From Bacteroidetes bacterium GWF2_40_14 (lineage in GTDB: Bacteria > Bacteroidota > Bacteroidia > Bacteroidales > UBA932): 64,000 bases of DNA. This document shows, piece by piece, positions 36,131 through 44,327 of this stretch. Below the pieces are notes generated by a model. It was not told where the DNA came from, ran no database searches, and worked only from the letters and a program-made list of their open reading frames with translations. Numbering within the stretch: position 1 is the first letter of the stretch; the number at the start of each line of letters is the position of its first letter. The DNA is taken from assembly GCA_001769195.1 (NCBI GenBank), contig MEOK01000020.1:66797-130796 (forward strand). Reading direction: 5' to 3'. The position numbers and the translations under genes are program-made.

Positions 36131-37269
36131 TGAGAATCTGCTTTGCCTATCTCATCTGTGCTTATTTTTACCTTTGTCAGAGCCCTCCATACATAAACGA
36201 TATACCCTAATACAAAAGGAATCATCAATGAGGCGAAAGCCATAACTTTAAGTGTAAACTCGCTGGAAGAGCTATTGTACAAGGTAAGCGAATTCTGGAT
36301 ATTAACCGTAGAGACAAAAAATGCTGTATCGTTGAAAGCTGCACAAATAAGAATACTCCAGACAGCCACAACCACACCTCCACCGGTAATGTAGAAACTG
36401 TATCTTCCTTTGGCAAAGAAAGATGTCCCTAATCCCCATAATACCAGAATCACTCCCATTAACAGCATTGCCAAGGGCCAGATAAGCTGGGTCATGTTGA
36501 AGAAATACTTATATCTCACAGGACTTATAAGTCCGTTTTCCTGGCTGACTGAGTAACCTGTCATTGTAAAGAGCACCAGTAGAAGTAATACAAAGCCAAT
36601 GACGAATGCGGTACCTGTCACCTTTACCTGCGATTTGCATCTTGTGATGAACGCGTCAGAGTCAATCTGCATGATTATATACAGAAGACCAAGAGTCCTG
36701 GCGGCAAGAAAAACAACAATACCCATTGTTAGGTTAAACGGATTAGTTATTGCATCGAGGCCATGCCATCCATTTGTCCAGTAGGATATTGTGGGCTTAT
36801 AAATATCTGTGATACTCATTTTGTCCATTACAAAAGAACCTCCTGTAAAGAAAGTGCCCACAGCAACGCCAATTAATATGGTACCAACCATTCCGTTAAG
36901 GAAAAGGAATGTTTCGTATGTTTTGGCTCCGAGTAAATTCCCTGCCTTGCCGCGAAACTCATAGGATACGGCCTGTATCACAAAAAGAAAAAGAATTGCT
37001 GTCCATAACCAGTAGGCACCTCCAAAACTTGTAGAGTAGTATAACGGGAACGAAGCAAAAATTGCCCCTCCAAATGTGACAAGAGTAGTGAACGTAAGCT
37101 CCCACTTATGTCCCAGAGCATTTATTAGTAGAGTTTTTTCCTCCTTGTTTTTTGTGGACCATATCAATAGTGATTGTCCGCCCTGGACAAACATCAGAAA
37201 AACAAGAATTGCACCAAGAAGAGAGACGAGTATCCACCAATAGTGTTGAAGAAAATATAACATAATCAC
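36121..37269 (-). CDS. cydB: Cytochrome bd ubiquinol oxidase subunit II
   Basis: The 382-residue membrane protein has about eight to nine helices and the CydB features QHYWWILVSLLGAI near the start and a conserved SFGGAYW stretch. It pairs with CydA to form the quinol:O2 oxidoreductase that allows growth at very low oxygen. It lies 36 bases after cydA and is last in the operon. Its stop is 1 base from that of the convergent gene. Confidence 0.94.
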   Translation of the reverse strand: MIMLYFLQHYWWILVSLLGAILVFLMFVQGGQSLLIWSTKNKEEKTLLINALGHKWELTFTTLVTFGGAIFASFPLYYSTSFGGAYWLWTAILFLFVIQAVSYEFRGKAGNLLGAKTYETFLFLNGMVGTILIGVAVGTFFTGGSFVMDKMSITDIYKPTISYWTNGWHGLDAITNPFNLTMGIVVFLAARTLGLLYIIMQIDSDAFITRCKSQVKVTGTAFVIGFVLLLLVLFTMTGYSVSQENGLISPVRYKYFFNMTQLIWPLAMLLMGVILVLWGLGTSFFAKGRYSFYITGGGVVVAVWSILICAAFNDTAFFVSTVNIQNSLTLYNSSSSEFTLKVMAFASLMIPFVLGYIVYVWRALTKVKISTDEIGKADSHKY

Positions 37270-37305
37270 TGAATTTTAGTTATGTGAATTATAGATTATT
37301 ATTAA

Positions 37306-38880
37306 TCAGGCACCCGGGCCTTTCTTGATAACTTTGAAAAGAATAGCAAGTTCGGCAATAAGCAAAACAGAAAACAGTACAAAGAAAAGAATGATGGTTA
37401 CAAGCACCGAAGAGGAACTCACTCCTGATACGGAAGCCTGTACAGGAAGAAGATTCTGAATTGTCCATGGCTGACGTCCCACCTCGGCAACTATCCATCC
37501 TGCCTGAGAACATATATAGACAAGGGGAACACTTGTAATTGCCATATACTGGAACCAACGGCTCTTACCAATCAGAGACTTTCTCTCCATAAAGATTGTT
37601 AAAAGAAAGAGTAGAATAAAGTAACCGCCCAGAATAACCATAACCCTGAAAGCATAGAACGTAAGAGGGACATTAGGGACAATATCCTGAGGGTTTTTAA
37701 TAAAACCATATCCAAAATGTTCAAAGTTATCCATAAGCTGTTTTCTGGCAATCTCCTTGCCTTCATCATCACCGGCCTCTTTAGCTTTGTTGTAGAGAGC
37801 CAGTGCTGCGATAGCACTTTTTCCCCTTACGATTTTCTCCTCTACAGACAACGCAACTTGCTGCTCACCATTGACATCGGTATAGGTGTATCCACCTTTA
37901 AGGATATCTTCAATCCCGGGAACAAATGAGTCGAATTTTCTGTTGGCCAGAAGTGATAGCCCCTGAGGTATGGAAATGTTGAAAATATATGGTTTCTCGA
38001 GCTCGTAACCTATGGAGTCATCTACCATGGCAGATACGTTTTTCTTTGGATTAAGAATGCCAAATGCTACAAGAGGAGTGCCATTGGAACTCCTGTATAA
38101 CCCTTCCATTGCAGCTAGTTTCATGGGTTGCTTTTGTGAGACCTGGTAGCCTGACCCATCTCCTGACCATATAAGAACGACAAGTGATATCAGCCCGAAT
38201 ATTGCAGCTATCTTTATACTTCTTCTGGAAAATTCCTCCTCTCTTTTTTGCAAAAGGTACCACGAACTAATTCCAATCACAACAACCGAACCCAACACAT
38301 AGGCATTGGTTATTGTGTGGATGAACTTGTTAAGGGCAACAGGTGAGGTTGCAACAGCCCAGAAATCTACCATCTCATTTCTTGCTGTATCCGGATTGAA
38401 TTCCATACCAATGGGGTATTGCATCCAGGCATTGGCAACAAGTATCCAGAGAGCAGATAGTGCGGTGCCAAAAGCAACTAGCCATGTAGATAAAAGATGG
38501 GCTTTTTTACTCACTTTGTTCCATCCGAAGAACATTATTGCAAAGAATGTGGTTTCCATAAAAAATGCAAGAATCCCTTCAATAGCCAGAGGAGCACCAA
38601 ATATATCACCTACAAACCACGAGTAGTTGCTCCAGTTTGTTCCAAATTGAAACTCTAAAATAATGCCCGTTGCCACGCCAATTGCAAAATTGACCGCAAA
38701 GATCTTCATCCAGAATTTCGTTGTCCTTTTCCAAAATTCATTCCCGGTACGGACATAGTATGTCTCCATAATTGCAATTATGAAACCCAGTCCTATAGTG
38801 AGGGGAACGAATATCCAATGGAACATAGCTGTTAGGGCAAATTGTAGCCTTGACAGATCTACGAGTGAAGCTAAAAGCAT
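37306..38880 (-). CDS. cydA: Cytochrome bd ubiquinol oxidase subunit I
   Basis: The 524-residue protein carries the haem sites of bd oxidase: H21 in MFHWIFVPLTIG, H188 in NKFIHTITNAYVLG and M414 in YAFRVMVILGG, with the haem-b595/d acidic residues E101 and E109 in AIEGILAFFMETTFF. The GRQPW motif of the quinol-binding side is present (VAEVGRQPW). The Q-loop between helices 6 and 7 is moderately long (about 255-400). It is 29 bases after the DUF4492 gene. Confidence 0.97.
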   Translation of the reverse strand: MLLASLVDLSRLQFALTAMFHWIFVPLTIGLGFIIAIMETYYVRTGNEFWKRTTKFWMKIFAVNFAIGVATGIILEFQFGTNWSNYSWFVGDIFGAPLAIEGILAFFMETTFFAIMFFGWNKVSKKAHLLSTWLVAFGTALSALWILVANAWMQYPIGMEFNPDTARNEMVDFWAVATSPVALNKFIHTITNAYVLGSVVVIGISSWYLLQKREEEFSRRSIKIAAIFGLISLVVLIWSGDGSGYQVSQKQPMKLAAMEGLYRSSNGTPLVAFGILNPKKNVSAMVDDSIGYELEKPYIFNISIPQGLSLLANRKFDSFVPGIEDILKGGYTYTDVNGEQQVALSVEEKIVRGKSAIAALALYNKAKEAGDDEGKEIARKQLMDNFEHFGYGFIKNPQDIVPNVPLTFYAFRVMVILGGYFILLFLLTIFMERKSLIGKSRWFQYMAITSVPLVYICSQAGWIVAEVGRQPWTIQNLLPVQASVSGVSSSSVLVTIILFFVLFSVLLIAELAILFKVIKKGPGA

Positions 38881-38909
38881 ATTTATTAAGTATTTAGGTT
38901 TAGTCTAAT

Positions 38910-39119
38910 TTATTTTGTCAACTCTTGTATGACATGCCGGCTCTTCTCTTCATTGGTATTGTAAACCCCCAGCTCGTTTTTAAAAAAGAAAAGCTTGAGT
39001 ATAAAAAACATAATGAAAAGTTTAATGATAACAATCAACCAGAGTGTCTTTCCAAGAGTCATGCTCCTGAAACCATCATAGTAAAAAAACCAGATTCTTT
39101 TTAGCAATGATTCTTTCAT
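38910..39119 (-). CDS. DUF4492 small membrane protein, putative cytochrome bd accessory subunit
   Basis: The 69-residue protein has an N-terminal amphipathic segment with FYYDGFRSMTLGKTLW and one membrane helix (about residues 25-47). DUF4492 proteins precede cydA in Bacteroidota and some Campylobacterota. Because single-helix subunits (CydX, CydS/CydY) stabilise bd oxidases elsewhere, a similar role is inferred. A weak -7-like TATCTTTA is present on the minus strand at 39136-39143. Confidence 0.82.
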   Translation of the reverse strand: MKESLLKRIWFFYYDGFRSMTLGKTLWLIVIIKLFIMFFILKLFFFKNELGVYNTNEEKSRHVIQELTK

Positions 39120-39193
39120 AGAATAAAATTCTCATTAAAGATAGCGTTTTTTTTGGTTATTTAAAAAACAGGTAAGATGTTTGTCAGAATTTC

Positions 39194-39201
39194 TATCTTT
39201 G
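39194..39201 (+). promoter_or_regulatory. Predicted -7 box of the DUF362-ferredoxin operon
   Basis: TATCTTTG matches TAnnTTTG; leader to the ATG at 39223 is about 18 bases. No -33 TTTG at standard spacing. Confidence 0.42.
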
Positions 39202-39222
39202 TAAAAAACAAAATAAACTCAT

Positions 39223-40152
39223 ATGGAACGTAGAAATTTTCTCAAAACTGCTCTTCTTGGAGGAATTGCGGGAGTAGTACAACTAAAGTCAAATGTTCTT
39301 TCGGCAAGTGAAAGCATCTCTGTAAAAAAGGAGAATGATATTGTTGCTGTGATGGGCGGAGAACCGGAAGTCATGTATGCTAAAGCTATTAAAGCAATGG
39401 GTGGCATCTCGGCATTTGTAAAAAAAGGTCAGAAAGTTGTAGTTAAACCAAATATCGGCTGGGACAAAAAACCTGAAATGGCAGCAAATACAAATCCCAA
39501 ACTTGTTGCTGCAATTGTCAAGGATTGTCTGGCTGCCGGTGCATCTGAGGTTGTTGTATTCGATCATACATGTGACGAGTGGCAATCTTGTTATAAGAAT
39601 AGTGGTATTGAAGAAGCAGCAAAAGCTGAAGGAGCAAAAATGGCTTTCGCACATGACGAGAAATATTACAGGGATGTTCAGATAACAAAAGGGTTGAGAC
39701 TAAAAAATGCCAAGATTCATGAATCAATTCTTGATTGTGATGTATGGATTAATGTTCCTGTCCTAAAAAATCATGGAGGAGCCAAAATGTCAATAGCCAT
39801 GAAAAATTTCATGGGGATAGTTTGGGACAGAAGGTTCTGGCATGCAAATGACCTGCAGCAGTGTATAGCAGATTGTACAACCATAGCAAAGATGCCTGTT
39901 TTAAATATTGTGGACGCATACCGGGTCATGACACAGAATGGACCAAAAGGCAAGTCAGCTGAAGATGTACAAATGGGAAAAGCTCTTTTCATGTCATCGG
40001 ATATAGTAGCAGTAGATACGGCTGCAGTGAGGTTTTTCAACCAATTCAGAGAGATGAAGCTTGAGGATGTCGGACATATAGGACAAGCAGACAAGTTGAA
40101 AGTTGGAACATCAGACATAGATAAATTAACAATAGAAAGGATTAAAATATAA
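39223..40152 (+). CDS. DUF362 domain protein with a twin-arginine signal
   Basis: The 309-residue protein begins MERRNFLKTALLGGIAGVV, a close match to the Tat motif (S/T)RRxFLK, so export in a folded state is predicted. The rest is a DUF362 domain (KAIKAMGGISAFVKKGQKVVVKPNIGW, VFDHTCDEW, VPVLKNHGGAKMSIAMKNFMG). DUF362 proteins often accompany iron-sulfur proteins, but no ferredoxin cluster is present in this one. It lies 5 bases before the large ferredoxin gene and should work with it in an electron-transfer role that is not defined. Confidence 0.85.
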   Translation: MERRNFLKTALLGGIAGVVQLKSNVLSASESISVKKENDIVAVMGGEPEVMYAKAIKAMGGISAFVKKGQKVVVKPNIGWDKKPEMAANTNPKLVAAIVKDCLAAGASEVVVFDHTCDEWQSCYKNSGIEEAAKAEGAKMAFAHDEKYYRDVQITKGLRLKNAKIHESILDCDVWINVPVLKNHGGAKMSIAMKNFMGIVWDRRFWHANDLQQCIADCTTIAKMPVLNIVDAYRVMTQNGPKGKSAEDVQMGKALFMSSDIVAVDTAAVRFFNQFREMKLEDVGHIGQADKLKVGTSDIDKLTIERIKI

Positions 40153-40157
40153 AAATC

Positions 40158-41702
40158 ATGTACAAATTTCTGAAAAGGACAAGAGTCGCTCTCTCATTAC
40201 TGTTTCTTGTACTTATTACCTTGAGTTTTCTCTTTTTTTCTAACAGAGAGACTCAGTTTTTCTCTTTTTTTCTGAAGCTTCAGTTTGTACCATCTGTGCT
40301 TGGAGCCATTACAGGAAGCGTAATTTTCCTTGTAATACTGTTATTACTGACACTTCTTTTCGGAAGAGTATATTGCTCAACTCTTTGTCCGATGGGTACT
40401 CTTCAGGATTTTGTAACTTGGTCAGCAAAGTATGTAAAAACTAAAAAGAATAACAGGTTCAAATATGATAAACCTTACAACTGGCTTAGATATTCTGTTC
40501 TTGCACTTGTAGGGCTCCCTTTTATTTTTGGAATCACTCTTCCTTTGGCCTACCTTGATCCATATTCAAACTACGGCAGAATTTCAAATGAAATATTAAG
40601 TCGGACAGAACAGTTTATCCATAATGGTTTTTCACAGATCTTTCCTGATACGGTTTTTTTTAGAAGTTACTCTGTTTTTGTTGCTGGTTCTTTTGCCTTT
40701 GCCTTGATTTATCTTTTGATGGTTTTGATATTCAGTGCTTTAAAAGGACGTCTTTATTGTAATACATTATGTCCCGTAGGGTCAATTCTTGGTTTAATTT
40801 CCAGATTTTCTATCTTCAAGCCAACAATAAATGAAAATTGCAACCATTGCATGGCCTGTGTCCAAAAGTGTAAGAGCCAGTGCATAGACATTAAGAACAA
40901 AAGTGTAGATGAAACAAGGTGTGTAGCATGTCTTGATTGCATGCAGATATGCAAAAGAGGTGCTATTTCATATAAGTTCTCATGGGGGAAAACTAAAAAA
41001 TCAACTATTGAAGTGGACTCGGCAAAACCTGACATGATTGAGTCTAAGGACAGAAGACGGGCAATAATTGCACTTGGCCTGGTAGGAACAGCTCTGGCAG
41101 CGAGAGCTGCAAACTTCGGTCCTGTATTGACATCTAAACCAAAAATCACAGGTATTGCACCTCCCGGTTCACAAAGCATAGAGCATCTGAAAAAAAATTG
41201 TACTGCCTGCCATGCATGTATTGCAGCATGTCCTAACGGAATAATCAAACCTGCAACAGGTGAGTACGGTCTGGACGGAATTTTGCTCCCTGTCCTTAAC
41301 TTCAAAGATCATTTCTGTGGTTATGAATGTAATATCTGCACACAGGTTTGTCCAAACGGAGCCCTTCAGCCTATGACAGTAGAAGATAAACAGTTGTGTC
41401 AGATTGGAAAGGCTCATTTTTCTCTAAAAAGCTGTATAGTCTTTACCGACAGGACCGATTGCGGAGCATGTGACGAACACTGTCCTACAAAAGCAATCAC
41501 AATGGTACCATATAGGGACTTCGGATTGTTCATCCCAAAGTTGAACAAAGATATCTGTATAGGATGTGGCGGATGTGAATACATCTGTCCTGCTGTTCCA
41601 GTAAAGGCAATGATTGTTCATGGCAACGAAATTCACTCACTGGCACAGAAACCTACTCGTGATGAACAGAAAAAGGTAAAGGTAGATGAATTCGGATTCT
41701 GA
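40158..41702 (+). CDS. Membrane polyferredoxin, NapH-like half fused to NapG-like half
   Basis: The 514-residue protein has a NapH-like N-terminal half with four membrane helices and two GRxYCxTLCPxG motifs (cysteines 73/77 and 201/205), then two 4Fe-4S motifs (C228-C231-C234-C238 and C255-C258-C261-C265). A second half begins with an RRRAIIALGLVGTALAARAA segment (about 299-318) resembling a Tat signal, followed by four more CxxCxxCxxxC-type motifs (348-358, 387-398, 435-442 with C426, 467-477). This equals the NapG layout. It probably passes electrons from quinol to a periplasmic acceptor; the partner is unknown. No nap genes are nearby. Confidence 0.85.
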   Translation: MYKFLKRTRVALSLLFLVLITLSFLFFSNRETQFFSFFLKLQFVPSVLGAITGSVIFLVILLLLTLLFGRVYCSTLCPMGTLQDFVTWSAKYVKTKKNNRFKYDKPYNWLRYSVLALVGLPFIFGITLPLAYLDPYSNYGRISNEILSRTEQFIHNGFSQIFPDTVFFRSYSVFVAGSFAFALIYLLMVLIFSALKGRLYCNTLCPVGSILGLISRFSIFKPTINENCNHCMACVQKCKSQCIDIKNKSVDETRCVACLDCMQICKRGAISYKFSWGKTKKSTIEVDSAKPDMIESKDRRRAIIALGLVGTALAARAANFGPVLTSKPKITGIAPPGSQSIEHLKKNCTACHACIAACPNGIIKPATGEYGLDGILLPVLNFKDHFCGYECNICTQVCPNGALQPMTVEDKQLCQIGKAHFSLKSCIVFTDRTDCGACDEHCPTKAITMVPYRDFGLFIPKLNKDICIGCGGCEYICPAVPVKAMIVHGNEIHSLAQKPTRDEQKKVKVDEFGF

Positions 41703-41726
41703 GAGGGTGTCAATCTTCACTCTCTT
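41701..41726. terminator. Hairpin between convergent polyferredoxin and trmD genes
   Basis: GAGAGGGTG and CACTCTCTT pair over 9 positions (G-U allowed) with an 8-base loop and occupy the space between the two stops. No T-tract follows; it could still define 3' ends for both transcripts. Confidence 0.35.
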
Positions 41727-42402
41727 CCTTTAAAAGTTCCGGCCTCAAATCTCTTGTCCGTTTCATTGCCTGGTTATCCTGCCAATCTTTTATAAGTTTA
41801 GGATTTCCTGATAGAAGAACGTCGGGGACCTTCCATCCGTTGAAATCTGCAGGTCTGGTATATACCGGAGGAGCGAGCATGTTATCCTGAAATGAGTCAC
41901 TTAATGCAGATGTTTCATCTGATATTGCGCCCGGTATGAGCCTTATTATAGCATCACAAAGTACTGCCGCAGGTAGTTCCCCTCCGCTGAGAACATAATT
42001 TCCTATTGATATCTCCCTTGTGATAATGTGTTCACGTATCCTGTGATCGATTCCCTTAAAGTGACCACACAAGATTATTAGATTTGTTTTGCAAGAGAGA
42101 CTATTTGCAAGTTGTTGGCCTAAAAGCTCTCCATCTGGGCTCATGTAAATTATTTCATCATAATCCCTCTCTTTTTTTAAATGGGAAATAAGCTTGTAAA
42201 CAGGTTCAACCATCATTATCATACCGGCATCACCACCGAATCCGTAATCGTCCACCTGCTTGTATTTGCCTTTACCATATTCACGCAAGTCATGTATATG
42301 CAGTTCTACCAATCCTTTATTTTTAGCTCGCTGTATTATAGAGTGATTAAGCGGACTATCAAGCAGTTCAGTTACTATACTAAGAATATCTATTCGTATC
42401 AT
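41710..42402 (-). CDS. trmD: tRNA (guanine-37-N1)-methyltransferase
   Basis: TrmD methylates G37 of tRNAs reading CNN codons and prevents +1 frameshifting. The 230-residue SPOUT protein starts [10 protein letters not shown] and has the knot motifs [24 protein letters not shown] and [12 protein letters not shown], with the catalytic aspartate in the later segment. The -7 promoter box lies 4 bases before the ATG, so the mRNA is predicted to be leaderless. The gene stands alone, not in the usual rpsP-rimM-trmD-rplS cluster. Confidence 0.96.
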   Translation of the reverse strand: MIRIDILSIVTELLDSPLNHSIIQRAKNKGLVELHIHDLREYGKGKYKQVDDYGFGGDAGMIMMVEPVYKLISHLKKERDYDEIIYMSPDGELLGQQLANSLSCKTNLIILCGHFKGIDHRIREHIITREISIGNYVLSGGELPAAVLCDAIIRLIPGAISDETSALSDSFQDNMLAPPVYTRPADFNGWKVPDVLLSGNPKLIKDWQDNQAMKRTRDLRPELLKEESED

Positions 42403-42406
42403 GGTG

Positions 42407-42414
42407 CAAATTTA
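42407..42414 (-). promoter_or_regulatory. Predicted -7 box of trmD, leaderless arrangement
   Basis: Minus-strand TAAATTTG is followed by CACC and then the trmD ATG. With the box centred at -7, transcription would begin at or one base before the A of ATG. Confidence 0.5.
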
Positions 42415-42445
42415 CATAAATCACTGCTTTAGCAAACTTTTTTTG

Positions 42446-42453
42446 TATATTTG
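42446..42453 (+). promoter_or_regulatory. Predicted -7 box of the DUF349-yidC-yggS operon
   Basis: TATATTTG matches TAnnTTTG; leader to the ATG at 42480 is about 23 bases. No -33 at standard spacing. Confidence 0.4.
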
Positions 42454-42479
42454 CGAGTTATTAATCTATTAGTCTTGTA

Positions 42480-44327
42480 ATGATGAGTCAAGAATTGAAC
42501 ACTACTGCTCCGGAGGAGCAATTCAAGGAAGGAGATATCCTTGAAAATACGTCGAGTAAAGAGTCTTTAACAGAGTATCCAGATCACTCCAGCAAAAGTC
42601 TTAAGGAAATAGTACAAATCTTTCAGGAACTTCTTGACAGAGGTGACCAACAGGAGATGTACAAATATGCAGAAGGAATAAAAGCTGCATTTTATAAGGC
42701 CCTTAAGAGAGAAAAAATTGCTGCAGGTTTCCACATCTCTGCAGAAACCACTGAGGAGCATCTTGTAGATTCTGAAGAAAATCTTGTTTCCAACAACCCT
42801 TTTGCAGAGCTGGAAAGAGGCTTCAAAGAGTTGTATTCGAGGTATAAAACAGTGAGACTCAGTTTTTTACAAACACTTGAGAAACAGAAGGAAGAGAATC
42901 TGCACAAAAAAGTTCAGATTATAGAGGAGTTGAAAAGCCTATTGGAAAAACAGGAGGACCTGCATCAGACTTTCCCTGCATTCAGAGAACTGCAGAACAG
43001 ATGGAAGTCGGTTGGCCCTGTTCCTCAGGCAAATAACAAGGATACATGGGACACATATCAGTATCTTGTAGAAAAATTCTATGATTTTGTCAAGATTAAT
43101 AACGAGCTCCGCGATTTGGACCTTAAGAAGAACCTTGAGATTAAAATTGAGTTATGCAATAAAGCCGAAGCTCTTGTAAACGAGCCAAATATTGTGGTTG
43201 CTTTCAGAAAATTACAGAAATTGCATGAAGAGTGGAGAGACCTTGGCCCTGTGAGCAAGGAGCAACGGGAAGAGATATGGGAGAGATTCAAGAAGGCTAC
43301 ATCTAACATTAATAAAAGACAACAGGATTATTTTGAAGGTCAAAAAGATGACCAAAAGAAAAATCTTGACCTTAAAGCTGAACTTTGCGATAAGGTTGAA
43401 GCAATTGCAAATGTTCCCAATGATGAGAATAAAGACTGGAATACACTTACCAAAGAGATAGAGCAACTCCAGAACCAATGGAAGAACATCGGTTTTGCTT
43501 CCAAAAAGGATAATCAGAGGATTTATGATAGATTCAGAGCTGCTTGTGACCTATTCTACAACTCAAAGAGAGAACACTATTCTCAATTCAAGGGCGTCAT
43601 GCAAGAGAATCTGGATTTGAAGATATCACTTTGTGAACAGGCCGAGGCATTAAAGGATAGTCAGGACTGGAAAAAAACGACAGATCTTCTTATAAACCTT
43701 CAGAAAAGGTGGAAAGAGATAGGGCCAGTTGCGCGAAAACAATCAGATATAGTATGGAAAAGATTCAGAGCTGCTTGTGATGCGTTTTTCGATAACAAAG
43801 CAAAGCATTTTAGTTCAGTGGATGATTCGTATGAGCAGAACCTGAATAAAAAACTTGAACTTATACAAGAGATAAATGACTACAAAATTGATACTAAGGC
43901 ATCTGAAAATGCGGAAGCATTAAAAGACTTTCAGTCAAGATGGAGTGAAATTGGATTTGTTCCAATCAAAGATAAGGAGAGGGTGCAGGCTGCTTACAGA
44001 CATGCTATAGAGACCAAGTTCGGTGACGTCAGGAATCCTGAACAGGAAAACAGGATCAATAAATTCAAGAAGCACATAAAAGAGGTTCAATCTTCATCAA
44101 AAGGGGAGTGGGGTATCCGTGCAGAGAGAGACAAGCTGGTACAGAAGTTCCGCCAGATGGAGTCTGACATTGCTGTTTGGGAAAACAATATCGGTTTCTT
44201 TGCAAAATCAAAGAATGCAGACAGTTTATTGATTGACATCGAAAAGAAAATTGTTAATGCAAAAGAGGAGCTGGCTCAGCTTGAAGAGAAGATAAAATTA
44301 ATAGATAAACAAAACGAGCAGATTTAA
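42480..44327 (+). CDS. DUF349 repeat protein
   Basis: The 615-residue, highly charged helical protein contains about five DUF349 repeats between residues 135 and 500. Each has the pattern LxxLQxxWKxIGPVxxxxxxxxWxRFxxAxDxFF (for example RWKSVGPVP, EWRDLGPVS, QWKNIGFAS, RWKEIGPVA, RWSEIGFVP). The C-terminal 80 residues form a coiled coil. No enzyme motif is seen; a scaffold or nucleic-acid-related role is possible and not proven. The stop overlaps the yidC start by one base (TAATG), so the two are coupled. Confidence 0.85.
   Translation: MMSQELNTTAPEEQFKEGDILENTSSKESLTEYPDHSSKSLKEIVQIFQELLDRGDQQEMYKYAEGIKAAFYKALKREKIAAGFHISAETTEEHLVDSEENLVSNNPFAELERGFKELYSRYKTVRLSFLQTLEKQKEENLHKKVQIIEELKSLLEKQEDLHQTFPAFRELQNRWKSVGPVPQANNKDTWDTYQYLVEKFYDFVKINNELRDLDLKKNLEIKIELCNKAEALVNEPNIVVAFRKLQKLHEEWRDLGPVSKEQREEIWERFKKATSNINKRQQDYFEGQKDDQKKNLDLKAELCDKVEAIANVPNDENKDWNTLTKEIEQLQNQWKNIGFASKKDNQRIYDRFRAACDLFYNSKREHYSQFKGVMQENLDLKISLCEQAEALKDSQDWKKTTDLLINLQKRWKEIGPVARKQSDIVWKRFRAACDAFFDNKAKHFSSVDDSYEQNLNKKLELIQEINDYKIDTKASENAEALKDFQSRWSEIGFVPIKDKERVQAAYRHAIETKFGDVRNPEQENRINKFKKHIKEVQSSSKGEWGIRAERDKLVQKFRQMESDIAVWENNIGFFAKSKNADSLLIDIEKKIVNAKEELAQLEEKIKLIDKQNEQI

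Noticed and set aside
40754-41305. Minus-strand open frame of 183 codons opposite the polyferredoxin
   Set aside because: The cysteine- and alanine-rich translation is the complement of the CxxCxxC-coding strand; the plus-strand gene explains the sequence fully.
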